The translations under genes and the position numbers were made by a program. The notes under the pieces are model-generated. The model made no database searches and had not been told where the DNA came from. It worked only from the letters and a program-made list of their open reading frames with translations. Below, in pieces: positions 18,251 to 27,119 of a DNA stretch of 64,000 nucleotides. Numbering within the stretch: the stretch's first letter is position 1; every line of letters starts with the position of its first letter. Origin of the DNA: Colwellia sp. MB3u-45 (GTDB lineage: Bacteria; Pseudomonadota; Gammaproteobacteria; Enterobacterales; Alteromonadaceae); contig NZ_JACGVC010000044.1 of NCBI RefSeq assembly GCF_014077005.1, positions 310,001-374,000 on the forward strand. The letters run 5' to 3'.

Positions 18251-20092
18251 TTATAAATACAACCAATTTAATAACAGAGAGAGTGTTACCCACATCAGTA
18301 GAATCAGCGGAATACCAATACGCATAAAGTCAGAAAATTTATAGCCACCGGCATTCATCACCAATAAGTTAGTTTTATAAGCCATAGGTGTGGCATAGCT
18401 CAAGTTAGCACCGAATAATACCGCTAAGATAAATGGCTCAGGTGAAAGGTTTAATTGGCTAGCCACGGAAATAGCAATAGGTGTACCAATAACGGCTGCA
18501 GCATTGTTAGAAACAATATTAGTTAATATGGCTAATAACAACATTAACGCGGCTAAAATTCCGCCTGGTGGTAAACCAAAAGATAAGGCGACAAAAACCT
18601 GGGCTATATATTCTGCGCCTCCGGTTATCATCATTGCAGAGCCTAAAGCTAAAGAGGCGGCAACAATTAAAATAACTTGGGTACTAAGCGCAGATGCAGC
18701 TTCTTGCCAATCTAAGCATTTAGTCACCAACAGTATCAGGACCCCACATACTGAACTAATTTCAATGGGTAAAATACCCAGTGCCGACGAAACAACCACG
18801 GCGAGTAATGTGCCTAAAGCCAATGGGGCTTTTTTTGTTTGTGGCAACGATTCTGCCCCATCGATTATTAACAGACCGGGTTTGGATTTTAATAAACTTA
18901 TTTGCTCGGTTTCTCCTTGCACAAGTAATACATCACCAATCTGCAAGCGACTGTTTCCTATGCCATTAGCACCAATTTCCATGGCTTTACCTGCTCTGTG
19001 CAATGCCACTACCGTTATGGCATGTTTACGAATGAAATTGGCCTGTTGTAAGGTGCGACCTTCAAGACCAGAGCCAGCGATGATGACAATTTCAGCCAAG
19101 GTTTGTTTTTCAGCTTTTAATGGATGCTCGTCGTCAACTTTATGCAAGCCAGAAAATAAAGTGGCTCCTAATACTGTTTCATATTCTTTTAGACGATCGG
19201 GGTAGTCATGAACCTTTAATCGGTCCCCAACAACAAGCAAAGTATCAGGTAAAGGGATAATATTTCTATTTTCGGGCCCTCGCTGGATACTCTCAATTTT
19301 TATTTGGCCATCAGTTAAGGCAATTATTTCGGTGATGGTTTTTTCGTTAACAAGACTGTTTTCGTTTATATTGAGGTAAGCACTAAATATACGTGGCGAC
19401 GTATCAGGCATTGATGGTGCTCTACGGGGTAAAAGTCTTGGCGCAATTAGCCATAAGTAGAGTACAGCAACGACTGAAGCCATCAGTGCCGGTTTAGCAA
19501 AGTCAAATAGCCCAAATTCAGCTGCGCCCATATTTTTTGCAATACTAACCACCAGAAGGTTTGTTGAGGTGCCTATCGTTGTTGCCATTCCGCCGACTAA
19601 GGTGGCTAACCCCATAGGTAACAACATGGGTGATGAGTCTGTTTTAGTGCGTAACGACACGCTGATCAAAATAGGCAGTAATAAAACTACCACAGGGGTA
19701 TTGTTAATAAAGGCACTTAACCCGCCTGCTAAAATAAGTGTGATCAATAAAGATAGTGTGGGGCTTATTTTCCACAACTTGGCCAGGTATCGGCCAATAG
19801 GCTCCAAGGCTCCCGTGCGCACAATGCCATGACCAATAATCATCAAGGAACAAACAGTAACCAAAGCCTCATGACCAAAACCAAAGAACAAGGAGCTTGG
19901 CTCAAAGTGTTTGCCATCGCTATAAAATGGAAAAACAGCAAACATCACACTTAAAATTGCTATAACAGCAAGTGAGGAGGTTTCTAAGGGAGTATCTTCT
20001 CGACGAAATAAATACAATGCCAATACCGTTATCAATAAAACTGCTAAGGCATGATTATTAGGAAGCTCTGGAATATTCAAAGGCTTTACCAA
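18251..20092 (-). CDS. SLC13-family (DASS-like) anion transporter with two RCK_C domains
   Basis: Inner-membrane transporter, 613 residues, of the sodium:sulfate/dicarboxylate type. Several N-terminal helices (about 12-200) include the AFINNTPVVVLLLPILI motif. Two cytoplasmic TrkA-C-like domains (about 215-300 and 315-400; ILVVGDRLKV-type strands) follow. The second membrane half carries NIVSNNAAAVIGTPIAI. Such proteins are usually annotated SLC13 permeases; sulfate is a likely but unproven substrate. No ATG fits the beginning, so a TTG at 20092 is the best start, without a strong ribosome site. Confidence 0.82.
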   Translation of the reverse strand: MVKPLNIPELPNNHALAVLLITVLALYLFRREDTPLETSSLAVIAILSVMFAVFPFYSDGKHFEPSSLFFGFGHEALVTVCSLMIIGHGIVRTGALEPIGRYLAKLWKISPTLSLLITLILAGGLSAFINNTPVVVLLLPILISVSLRTKTDSSPMLLPMGLATLVGGMATTIGTSTNLLVVSIAKNMGAAEFGLFDFAKPALMASVVAVLYLWLIAPRLLPRRAPSMPDTSPRIFSAYLNINENSLVNEKTITEIIALTDGQIKIESIQRGPENRNIIPLPDTLLVVGDRLKVHDYPDRLKEYETVLGATLFSGLHKVDDEHPLKAEKQTLAEIVIIAGSGLEGRTLQQANFIRKHAITVVALHRAGKAMEIGANGIGNSRLQIGDVLLVQGETEQISLLKSKPGLLIIDGAESLPQTKKAPLALGTLLAVVVSSALGILPIEISSVCGVLILLVTKCLDWQEAASALSTQVILIVAASLALGSAMMITGGAEYIAQVFVALSFGLPPGGILAALMLLLAILTNIVSNNAAAVIGTPIAISVASQLNLSPEPFILAVLFGANLSYATPMAYKTNLLVMNAGGYKFSDFMRIGIPLILLMWVTLSLLLNWLYL

Positions 20093-20163
20093 GTTGATTT
20101 AATTGTTTAGTTTTTAGATCTCGCCCTGACTTGGTCGAATTTTATCAGTTATTCATTAACAAA

Positions 20164-20424
20164 CTAAGTATGTTCTTTCATAAATTCTAATGCTTTTGCT
20201 ACCGCTACTTTGACATCGCTTTCCATTTCAAAACGCTCAGATGCGGGTAAATAAAAGGCCATATCAACTTCATGGCGGATATAGCGGGTGGGTAATTGGT
20301 TTAACACCACGCAAACTAAATCGGCTATAAACTCAGCATCATAGCTTTCTTCTAATTTTAACGTAGCAAAGTGCTGATCCACTAATTTTTCATAGTAGTT
20401 GTGAATATCATCAGAAATTTTCAT
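20164..20424 (-). CDS. ComFB family protein
   Basis: Small cytoplasmic protein, 86 residues, resembling the late competence protein ComFB family. The region EESYDAEFIADLVCVVLNQLP followed by TRYIRHEVDMAFYL matches the family's core (acidic, D-x-x-C-x-x-LN-x-LP-x-RY). The function is not established in proteobacteria; ComFB-type proteins in cyanobacteria bind cyclic dinucleotides. It stands alone between the transporter and priC. Confidence 0.75.
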   Translation of the reverse strand: MKISDDIHNYYEKLVDQHFATLKLEESYDAEFIADLVCVVLNQLPTRYIRHEVDMAFYLPASERFEMESDVKVAVAKALEFMKEHT

Positions 20425-20545
20425 GTCGGCGTCACTTAATTTAATAACTATATTTTCAAGCGTAATGCTAGTGTAATGAAAACACCAACTTTTTATGCCT
20501 TTAGATTGATTTTTATCAAAAAAGTTAATGGCAGTAAGCTGTTAG

Positions 20546-21148
20546 TTAAAATTTTTCAGCTTGGGCTATTTCACGCTCTAATTTAGATATGGCTTGACGA
20601 CACCGACCAAGGCGTTGGTGTAGCGCAAGAATTTCTTCGGTAAATTGCTTTGCTTGTGTCGCTGATGTGTTGTGGCCTTGTCGTTCACGCACTTGGATCA
20701 TTTCTACTAATCGGCGTTCAAACTCAAAGGTTTCATTAAGCTTTTTATGTAAGTTGTGACTCGATTGCATTACCGCTTGAGCCGCTTTTTTATAACGACG
20801 GGCTTTTATGGCAACAAGCCTTTGAGTTGGCTCTTTATGTAGCGCACTATTTGAATTCAATGCGTTACGCAACGCCGATATTTGCTGTTCTAATATCAGT
20901 AAACGGCTGTGTGCAAGTGCATTCTTGTTAGCTGATAGTAATCGAGACAATTCATTAGTTTTATTTTTTACTTCAACAATATAAGGGTGGAACTGATCGC
21001 TATGGGTGAGGAATAATGCTTCAGAAAAAATATCATTTTCTTGAATTATTTTATGCGATTTAGACTGCTTATTTTGTTGATCAACTTGCAGAGCTTGCTC
21101 GTTAAGTTGATCAAGAATGGCGTGAATTTTATTAATTGCACTTTGCAT
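20546..21148 (-). CDS. priC: Primosomal replication protein PriC
   Basis: Replication-restart factor that loads DnaB at stalled forks without PriB/DnaT, 200 residues (E. coli 175). It is almost entirely helical with long Gln/Leu/Arg-rich amphipathic helices. The C-terminal part has FEFERRLVEMIQVRE and ILALHQRLGRCRQAISKLE, typical of PriC. The N-terminal half is low in recognisable motifs, so the assignment rests on overall pattern. It starts 12 bases after the TSUP permease gene, forming a probable two-gene operon. Confidence 0.78.
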   Translation of the reverse strand: MQSAINKIHAILDQLNEQALQVDQQNKQSKSHKIIQENDIFSEALFLTHSDQFHPYIVEVKNKTNELSRLLSANKNALAHSRLLILEQQISALRNALNSNSALHKEPTQRLVAIKARRYKKAAQAVMQSSHNLHKKLNETFEFERRLVEMIQVRERQGHNTSATQAKQFTEEILALHQRLGRCRQAISKLEREIAQAEKF

Positions 21149-21160
21149 AAGTAACCTTTC

Positions 21161-21943
21161 TTAGCTCAGCCAGGCTTGGTAGCCCAAGTTAACAGACATT
21201 AAAATGACCACAGTAATAAATACTGGGCGGATAAACTTACTACCAAATTTAATCGCCCAATGAGCGCCTACCCACGCACCTAGCATCATAAATATTCCCA
21301 TAGAAATGCCTAAGACAAAGTTAACATGGCCAAGATAGATAAAGGTTAATAAGCTAAAAAAGTTACTGACAAAATTGGTGGAGCGGGCTAAGCCAGAGCT
21401 TAAAAGAATATCGATCTTATATATTGCATTAGACGAGCTGACCCAAAATGCCCCTGTACCCGGGCCTGCAAAACCATCATAAAATCCTAGTATTAAGCCT
21501 TGTACAACTTGCTTAAATTTAATCGACATGGTTTTTAACGGCAAACCATGTATGTCACTAGTGACTGAACTTGAAATTAAGGTATATATCGCGGTCATCA
21601 CTATGAGTACCGGGATGTACTTATCTAAAAATTCGACGGATAAAAAATTAACCATTATGGTGCCTAAAACAGCACCAATGGCGGTAGCAATAATAGCAAA
21701 TCGCCAATATCTAGGGCTAAAAAGTCTTTTACGATAGAAGGCAAATGATGCGGTGAATGAACCAAAAGACGCAGCAAGTTTGTTGGTGCCCAAGGCAACA
21801 TGTGGTGGCAAGCCTGACGTTAGTAATGTTGGAACTGTTAGCATTCCGCCGCCACCGGCGATTGCATCAATTAGCCCTGCAACAAAGCCGACACTACATA
21901 AGGTTATCCATAAACTCATGTCTAGGACGGGATCAATAATCAT
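21161..21943 (-). CDS. TSUP family permease (TauE/SafE, YfcA-like)
   Basis: Inner-membrane protein, 260 residues with about eight hydrophobic segments. The TSUP repeat signature is visible near the N-terminus (GFVAGLIDAIAGGGGMLTVP, then ALGTNKLAASFGSF) and in its degenerate second half (GFYDGFAGPGTGAFW, LARSTNFVSNFFSL). Family members export sulfite, sulfoacetate or related anions; YfcA of E. coli is the nearest type. The start is ATG 21943, with M9 as an alternative. Confidence 0.88.
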   Translation of the reverse strand: MIIDPVLDMSLWITLCSVGFVAGLIDAIAGGGGMLTVPTLLTSGLPPHVALGTNKLAASFGSFTASFAFYRKRLFSPRYWRFAIIATAIGAVLGTIMVNFLSVEFLDKYIPVLIVMTAIYTLISSSVTSDIHGLPLKTMSIKFKQVVQGLILGFYDGFAGPGTGAFWVSSSNAIYKIDILLSSGLARSTNFVSNFFSLLTFIYLGHVNFVLGISMGIFMMLGAWVGAHWAIKFGSKFIRPVFITVVILMSVNLGYQAWLS

Positions 21944-22769
21944 AGGATTTATTGCGTATAAAATTTAGCGCTAACTATACCACAGTGAAAGCTTGATTTG
22001 ATTGCCCTTTATTTTTCAATTTTTCACGTGTGAAATTAGTTTTCAATAATGTGTACTAATCAAACCTAACTTAGAGATTTTGCATATGCGGTTAATGAGT
22101 TGTGGTACTAATAATTTAGGCGCTGTTATAACCTTAAATACGAATATTCCACCTAGTTATAACTAGTAATACAATAGTGCTTCAGTATTGCTTGAGCTCA
22201 GTTACAAAATAAATCCCAATAAAAAAATAGCAAAACGTTTCATTTTGTTTACAGTAATTATTTTTTTATTAAGTGATTGTAATTATTAGTTTATCTTAAT
22301 TAACTGGTTATTCTTTTATATCGTCCAAAAGATTTTATTTTTTAAATGCAGTTCTTCAGTTTATATTATCATTTAACTTTATCCATTGTTTTATATAGTT
22401 TAATTTTCATATGGAACTAGGTTGTTGTGATGTATTAGTGTTTATTTATGTAAGTTTCACTCGGGATGACATTTTATTGTTTTTAGTCAGTATTGTTCAG
22501 GTATTTTGCTGTGTTTAGTTGTTGACCTAATCTAAAGTCAATAAACGTAACCGTTTGTATTGACCTGGCAACTAAATTGCAACAATATTGCATTGACCTG
22601 TTAACTTAATTATTACAATATTGGGTTCGATGTCTTAGCTGACATATCAGGTTTACGACCCAAAAGAGCAAATTAGGTCTGTAACCAAAAGACCAAAAAC
22701 AATTCAAAAATAGGCAAAATAGCCTTGAATTTAAACACTAATATCACGAAAGTGGTCCAGGGAGTATTT
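21944..22769. other. Long AT-rich leader region before receptor gene 1
   Basis: No gene seen. From about 22310 the sequence is similar to that upstream of receptor gene 2 (from about 26744), marking the start of the duplicated unit. It contains an inverted motif AAACG-N4-CGTTT at 22542-22555, which could be a LacI-type operator, and a 33-base tandem repeat at 22560-22625. Confidence 0.6.
22560..22625. repeat. 33-base imperfect tandem repeat
   Basis: Two units of 33 bases, each beginning TTGACCTG and ending in ACAATATTG. The leader of receptor gene 2 has only one such TTGACCTG unit (near 26990). Confidence 0.75.
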
Positions 22770-25571
22770 ATGTATAACAATAGCAAAGTCGCTAAAGCAG
22801 TGCGCATCGCCATGATGTTTAGTGCCGGTGCAGCTGCAGCAATTTCAGCACCTGCATTTGCAGCTGAAGATGAATCAGCTGAAAGCGTAGAGCGCATTGA
22901 AGTAACAGGTTCTCGCATTAAGCGTGCTGATATGGAAGGTGCAAATCCTGTCCAAGTTATCACTCGCCAAGACCTTGTTGCATCAGGTATTTCTAATATG
23001 GGTGATATCTTGCAAGAAATTCCATCGGTAGCTGGTGCGGGAACTAACACAGCGATCAATAACGGTGGTTCAGGTGCTATTCGCGTATCATTACGTGGTT
23101 TAGGCTCTGAACGTACTCTAGTTCTTCTAAACGGTCGCCGTATGGTAGCTTCAGGTACTGGTGCAGACAGTTCAGTTGATTTAAGTACTATTCCTACTGC
23201 GATTGTTAAGCGTGTTGAAGTTTTAAAAGATGGCGCGTCAGCTATCTATGGTTCGGATGCGATTGGTGGTGTTGTAAACATTATTACGCGTGATGACTTT
23301 GAAGGCTTCGAATTCAATGCGGGTTACGATATCGGCACTGAAGAGTCAGATGGCGAAACCAAGAATATCGATTTAACTATTGGCTTTTCTGGTGATAAAG
23401 GTAATGCGGTTGTAAACGCATACTATGTTCAGCAGGGCGCACAATGGTCTGGAGATCGTGATTGGTCTAAATTCGATTATGGTATGGAAGATGATGGTTC
23501 ATTAACACCAGGTGGCTCTTCAGCTACACCATGGGGTCGTTTCCGTGGTTTTGATGAAGACGCTGACGGCTGTACAGATTTCACTCATGGTGCAGCTAAT
23601 GGACCAGGTCAATCTGATCCATCAGATCACCGTACTGCCGGTTATGACTGTTTTGGTGGTACCGATTTATACAATTTCGCACCAGCAAATTATCATTTAA
23701 CACCTGCAGAGCGCTACGGTGTTTTTGCATCGGGTTCATATGAACTTAATGATAGTGTTCGCGTATTTACGGAGTTAAGCTTTAACCGTCGTACATCAGA
23801 TATTAAATTAGCACCATTACCTTTAGCTCCATTAGCATTCTTTGGTTATTCTGCTCCTTACACTGCCGATAACTACTACAACCAGACTGTAGGTCCAAAA
23901 AATGGTGCAGGCGAAAGTCAAGATATAGCTGATTGGCGTCGACGTATGGTTGAAACTGGCGGTCGTGATTCTACCTACCGTATTGAAACTGTACGTGCAA
24001 TGTTTGGCATTGATGGCGAATTTGATAATGGCTGGGGCTGGGAAGCTAGCTACATCTTTGGTTCAAATGACTCTGCAACCTCCGCACAAGGTGGTGTAAA
24101 CTTTGAGAAAGTAGCATTAGCGGTAGGCCCGTCATTTTTAGATGATACTGGAAGTGTAATTTGTGGCACGGTAGATGCGCCAATTGCCGGTTGTGTATCG
24201 TTGAATGTTTTTGGTGTTCCAGGTACAGACAGTGAAGTTTCTCAAGAAATGTTAGATTATATTACTTTTGAAGCACATGATCTTGGCTCTAATGAACAGC
24301 AAATTATGTCAGCAAGTATTTTTGGTGATGCATTTGAATTACCAGCAGGTACTGTTGGTTTTGCCGCTGGTATTGAACATCGTGAAGAAAAAGGTGCAGA
24401 TTATCCTGACGCGCTTATCGCTTTAGGTATCACGTCGGGTTCATCGCGTACATCAACAGAAGGTAGCTACGAAGTAGATGAAGTATTCCTTGAAACCAAT
24501 GTTCCACTATTAAATGGTGTTGTTGGCGCTGAAATATTAGAAGTTGATTTAGCGGTTCGTTACTCTGACTACAATACGTTTGGTGATACTACTAACCACA
24601 AAATTGGTGTTCGTTGGGTTCCATTCGATGGTCTAATGGTACGTGGTACATCTTCAACAGCATTCCGAGCTCCTTCTACATCTGATTTGTTCGCTGGTTC
24701 TTCAGACAACAGTCCAGAAGTCGTAGACCCATGTTTTACTAACCCAACAGCATTCTGTATTGCTAACGGTGTTCCTGCCGCTGGTTTTGTGCCAATTGGT
24801 GACCAATTATCTTCAACGCGTGGTGGTAATCAAGATCTTCAACCTGAAGAAGCTGATATTTTTACCGCTGGTGTTGTGTATAGTCCTGATTTTGCTGAAG
24901 ATTTATCACTAACGTTAGATTACTGGGACATCAAGATTACTAGTGCAATTAGTACGTTAGGTGAGCAGTTAATTCTTACAAGTTGTGCAAAAAGTGGCGA
25001 ATATTGTGACAAAATCACTCGTTTCGGCGTTGATAGCCCACTTTACGGTAACTCAATTGATATTGATGACCGTACAACAAACGTTGGTGGTGTTGACTCA
25101 TCAGGTTACGACTTTAACGTTCGTTACTCTACAGACCTTGAAGGCGGTACAATAACTTTCAACGTAGACACGACTTACTATGATACATATGATATTACAC
25201 AAGCCAATGGCGCCGTAATTGAAAATGCTGGTTACTTCTACCGTAATAGTGGTGATGGTAACTTTCCTAAGTGGAAAACTAATGCTGATGTTCGATATAC
25301 AAGCGATGATTGGTCTGCAGCTTGGTCAGTTCGTTATATAGGTGATGTTAAAGAGACGTTTGGTGAAGGATTCCGTACGATTGATAAGCAAATCATTAAT
25401 GATGCTCGCTTTAGCTACTTCATGGATAACATGACCGCATCTATTGGTCTGAATAACATATTTGATGAAGATCCTCCGTATGCAGATACTGGTTTTAACG
25501 ATAATACAGACCCTCGTACTTATAACACGTCAGGTCGTCATGTTTACGTAACTTTAGGATTAGCTTTTTAA
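22770..25571 (+). CDS. TonB-dependent outer-membrane receptor, copy 1
   Basis: Outer-membrane active transporter, 933 residues from the ATG at 22770, which has CAGGGAG upstream. The in-frame start at 22725 would only lengthen the leader. The signal peptide is MYNNSKVAKAVRIAMMFSAG with cleavage expected after APAFA. The plug domain (about 35-160) contains VERIEVTGSRI and NPVQVITRQDL, SLRGLGSERTLVLLNGRR and YGSDAIGGVVNIIT. A long beta-barrel ends in aromatic YVTLGLAF. This MYNNSKVAK/EVTGSRI class is abundant in Colwellia and Shewanella relatives; the substrate (peptide, sugar or siderophore) is not deducible. It is likely powered by the Ton system at 33-38 kb. Confidence 0.93.
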   Translation: MYNNSKVAKAVRIAMMFSAGAAAAISAPAFAAEDESAESVERIEVTGSRIKRADMEGANPVQVITRQDLVASGISNMGDILQEIPSVAGAGTNTAINNGGSGAIRVSLRGLGSERTLVLLNGRRMVASGTGADSSVDLSTIPTAIVKRVEVLKDGASAIYGSDAIGGVVNIITRDDFEGFEFNAGYDIGTEESDGETKNIDLTIGFSGDKGNAVVNAYYVQQGAQWSGDRDWSKFDYGMEDDGSLTPGGSSATPWGRFRGFDEDADGCTDFTHGAANGPGQSDPSDHRTAGYDCFGGTDLYNFAPANYHLTPAERYGVFASGSYELNDSVRVFTELSFNRRTSDIKLAPLPLAPLAFFGYSAPYTADNYYNQTVGPKNGAGESQDIADWRRRMVETGGRDSTYRIETVRAMFGIDGEFDNGWGWEASYIFGSNDSATSAQGGVNFEKVALAVGPSFLDDTGSVICGTVDAPIAGCVSLNVFGVPGTDSEVSQEMLDYITFEAHDLGSNEQQIMSASIFGDAFELPAGTVGFAAGIEHREEKGADYPDALIALGITSGSSRTSTEGSYEVDEVFLETNVPLLNGVVGAEILEVDLAVRYSDYNTFGDTTNHKIGVRWVPFDGLMVRGTSSTAFRAPSTSDLFAGSSDNSPEVVDPCFTNPTAFCIANGVPAAGFVPIGDQLSSTRGGNQDLQPEEADIFTAGVVYSPDFAEDLSLTLDYWDIKITSAISTLGEQLILTSCAKSGEYCDKITRFGVDSPLYGNSIDIDDRTTNVGGVDSSGYDFNVRYSTDLEGGTITFNVDTTYYDTYDITQANGAVIENAGYFYRNSGDGNFPKWKTNADVRYTSDDWSAAWSVRYIGDVKETFGEGFRTIDKQIINDARFSYFMDNMTASIGLNNIFDEDPPYADTGFNDNTDPRTYNTSGRHVYVTLGLAF

Positions 25572-25597
25572 GTTAGTTTTAGTTAAGTAAAATCATA

Positions 25598-25630
25598 AAA
25601 GCCATTGAGAACGACTCAATGGCTTTTTTA
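25598..25630 (+). terminator. Terminator after receptor gene 1
   Basis: A nine-base perfect stem GCCATTGAG/CTCAATGGC with loop AACGA, preceded by A and followed by T-run. The same hairpin is repeated after receptor gene 2. Confidence 0.9.
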
Positions 25631-25785
25631 TTTTCTTTATTAGGTATTTTAAACAGCAGTAATTGGGCAGTAATTTAATGCAATTGGTATAAGTCTGTCC
25701 TGTTCAATCTGAGCACACTACAACCAAGATATTTACCTTTCTGTTTTTCTTTTATTTTAGATAATCAATCAACCAATAGATAAAA

Positions 25786-26736
25786 ATGCCTATGCACTTG
25801 GCTCAGGACGATTTAATAGGTGAATAAATTATTGCCAACTTTAACAAACGATTAGGAATCTATTTTTCGATAAATCGATGATTAAAGCGATAACTTAACT
25901 CATCTAGGTATTCTTGCAGGTATTTCCCTGATACACCATGGAATCTACCTAACAAAAACGTTTTTAAATTACCGATGGCGATGTATGCCCTCGGTAACCA
26001 TTCATCAACCAAATGACTTGGTGTTACTTTGGCTTCGTGGTCTTGTGTTTGGTCAATAATATTCAATGCGGGCAATGCATCTGAATGAACTTTTTGACTT
26101 AGCTTTAAGTGCTTTTTGACAAATTTGTCTACACTAAAATAACAAATACTATCGACTACTGCCATAGCAATAAATCCTGTTTTTTTATCTTTGCTTTCAC
26201 AGGTGATAACACATTATTTCTTCCTGCTGCGCCACGACCACACTTGCCTTTTTGTCTGCCACCAACTAGCGCAGCATCTAGCTCTATTGTGCCACTTAAT
26301 TGATACAAACTATGCTCTATACCCTATAGCCTTTCTAAGTTTATTTACAATAAGTCTAGCGTTGCGCCAATTGATTTTTATTAATTTACTTCCCTTTTCT
26401 GAGCCAAGAAAATAGATAACAAAAAACCACTGAATCAAGGTGATTTTACTGTCATGAAAAAGTGTTCCCGCCATGACGGATGTTTGCTTTTTACATTGCG
26501 TACATTCGTATAAATGGCGATTTGTTATTGCATAGTGATGGGCATTACCACAACGAGGACAAATAAAACTATCTGGCTATTTTATTTGTTGTAAGTATTT
26601 CAAGCAATCGTCTTCGGTATTAAACTGTTTCTGCCAAGCTAAAAATATGGCTTCTGGCATATTCAGGGTAATGGCTAGCTACACATTGTGTTTATATATA
26701 CGCTATTGTTCCATCCTAAGTTATCTGCATAGACAT
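25786..26736 (-). mobile_element. Degenerate IS1595-type insertion sequence
   Basis: About 950 bases bounded by imperfect inverted ends. The left end begins ATGCCTATGCACTTGG and the inverted right end begins ATGTCTATGCAGATAA. Inside is a broken transposase on the minus strand. It lies exactly between the two copies of the receptor duplication. No target duplication is evident at the edges. Confidence 0.75.
25860..26660 (-). pseudogene. Broken IS1595-family transposase
   Basis: Starting at an ATG at 26660, the frame reads MPEAIFLAWQKQFNTEDD to a nonsense codon. It then has a zinc ribbon (CPRCGNAHH and CTQCKKQTS) and VMAGTLFHDSKITLIQWFF. A further stop follows IGYRA. In another frame comes LYQLSGTIELDAALVGGRQK with the first catalytic Asp region, and in a third the last 101 residues (FIAMAVVDSICYF through GRFHGVSGKYLQEYLDEL). 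Two stops and at least two frameshifts make it inactive. The pieces match IS1595 (ISSod11-like) transposases as I know them. Confidence 0.85.
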
Positions 26737-27119
26737 GTTTTTTTATTCTTTTATACCTTCCAAAATATTATTCTTTTAAATGTTGGCCCTCTTAACAAAA
26801 TTATTAAAATTTAATATGCTGTCGAATTTGGCATTATTTTTATAGCGAACCAGGCTACTGCGATCTGTTGATGTTTATTTTAGTAAGTTTTCATTTAAAA
26901 TAATATTATTTATCTAATTGTTTATAATATGTTTTTTTTTAATTGGACTGCTGCTTCTGATTAAAGTAATTCAAATGTAACTGTTTGTGTTGACCTGTTA
27001 ACAATATTAAGTTTAATATCTTAACCGTTAGGTCAGGTATCTGACCAAAAATAATTCAACAAGGCAATATAGTCTTGAATTTAAACACTAGAATCACGAA
27101 AGTGGTCCAGGGAGTATTT
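26737..27119. other. Leader region of receptor gene 2
   Basis: No gene. AT-rich sequence diverged from, but alignable with, the leader of receptor gene 1; the last 45 bases before the ATG (AATCACGAAAGTGGTCCAGG and ribosome site) are almost identical. It carries a single TTGACCTG unit and a weaker version of the inverted motif (AAATGTAACTGTTT). Confidence 0.6.

Larger units (their letters stand above)
22310..25785 (+). repeat. Duplicated unit, copy 1 (leader, receptor gene, terminator, tail)
   Basis: Direct repeat with copy 2 at 26744-30230. Similarity starts at ATTCTTTTATA in the leader and runs through the whole receptor gene, the terminator and about 150 bases of tail, ending at AACCAATAGA. 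Coding parts are very similar; leaders are more diverged. Confidence 0.85.

Noticed and set aside
18075-18293. 72-codon frame on the minus strand after the SLC13 gene
   Set aside because: Overlaps the end of the transporter gene by about 40 bases, with no ribosome site or known domain.
26109-26415. Plus-strand frames across the IS remnant
   Set aside because: They are antisense to the broken transposase and show no protein features.
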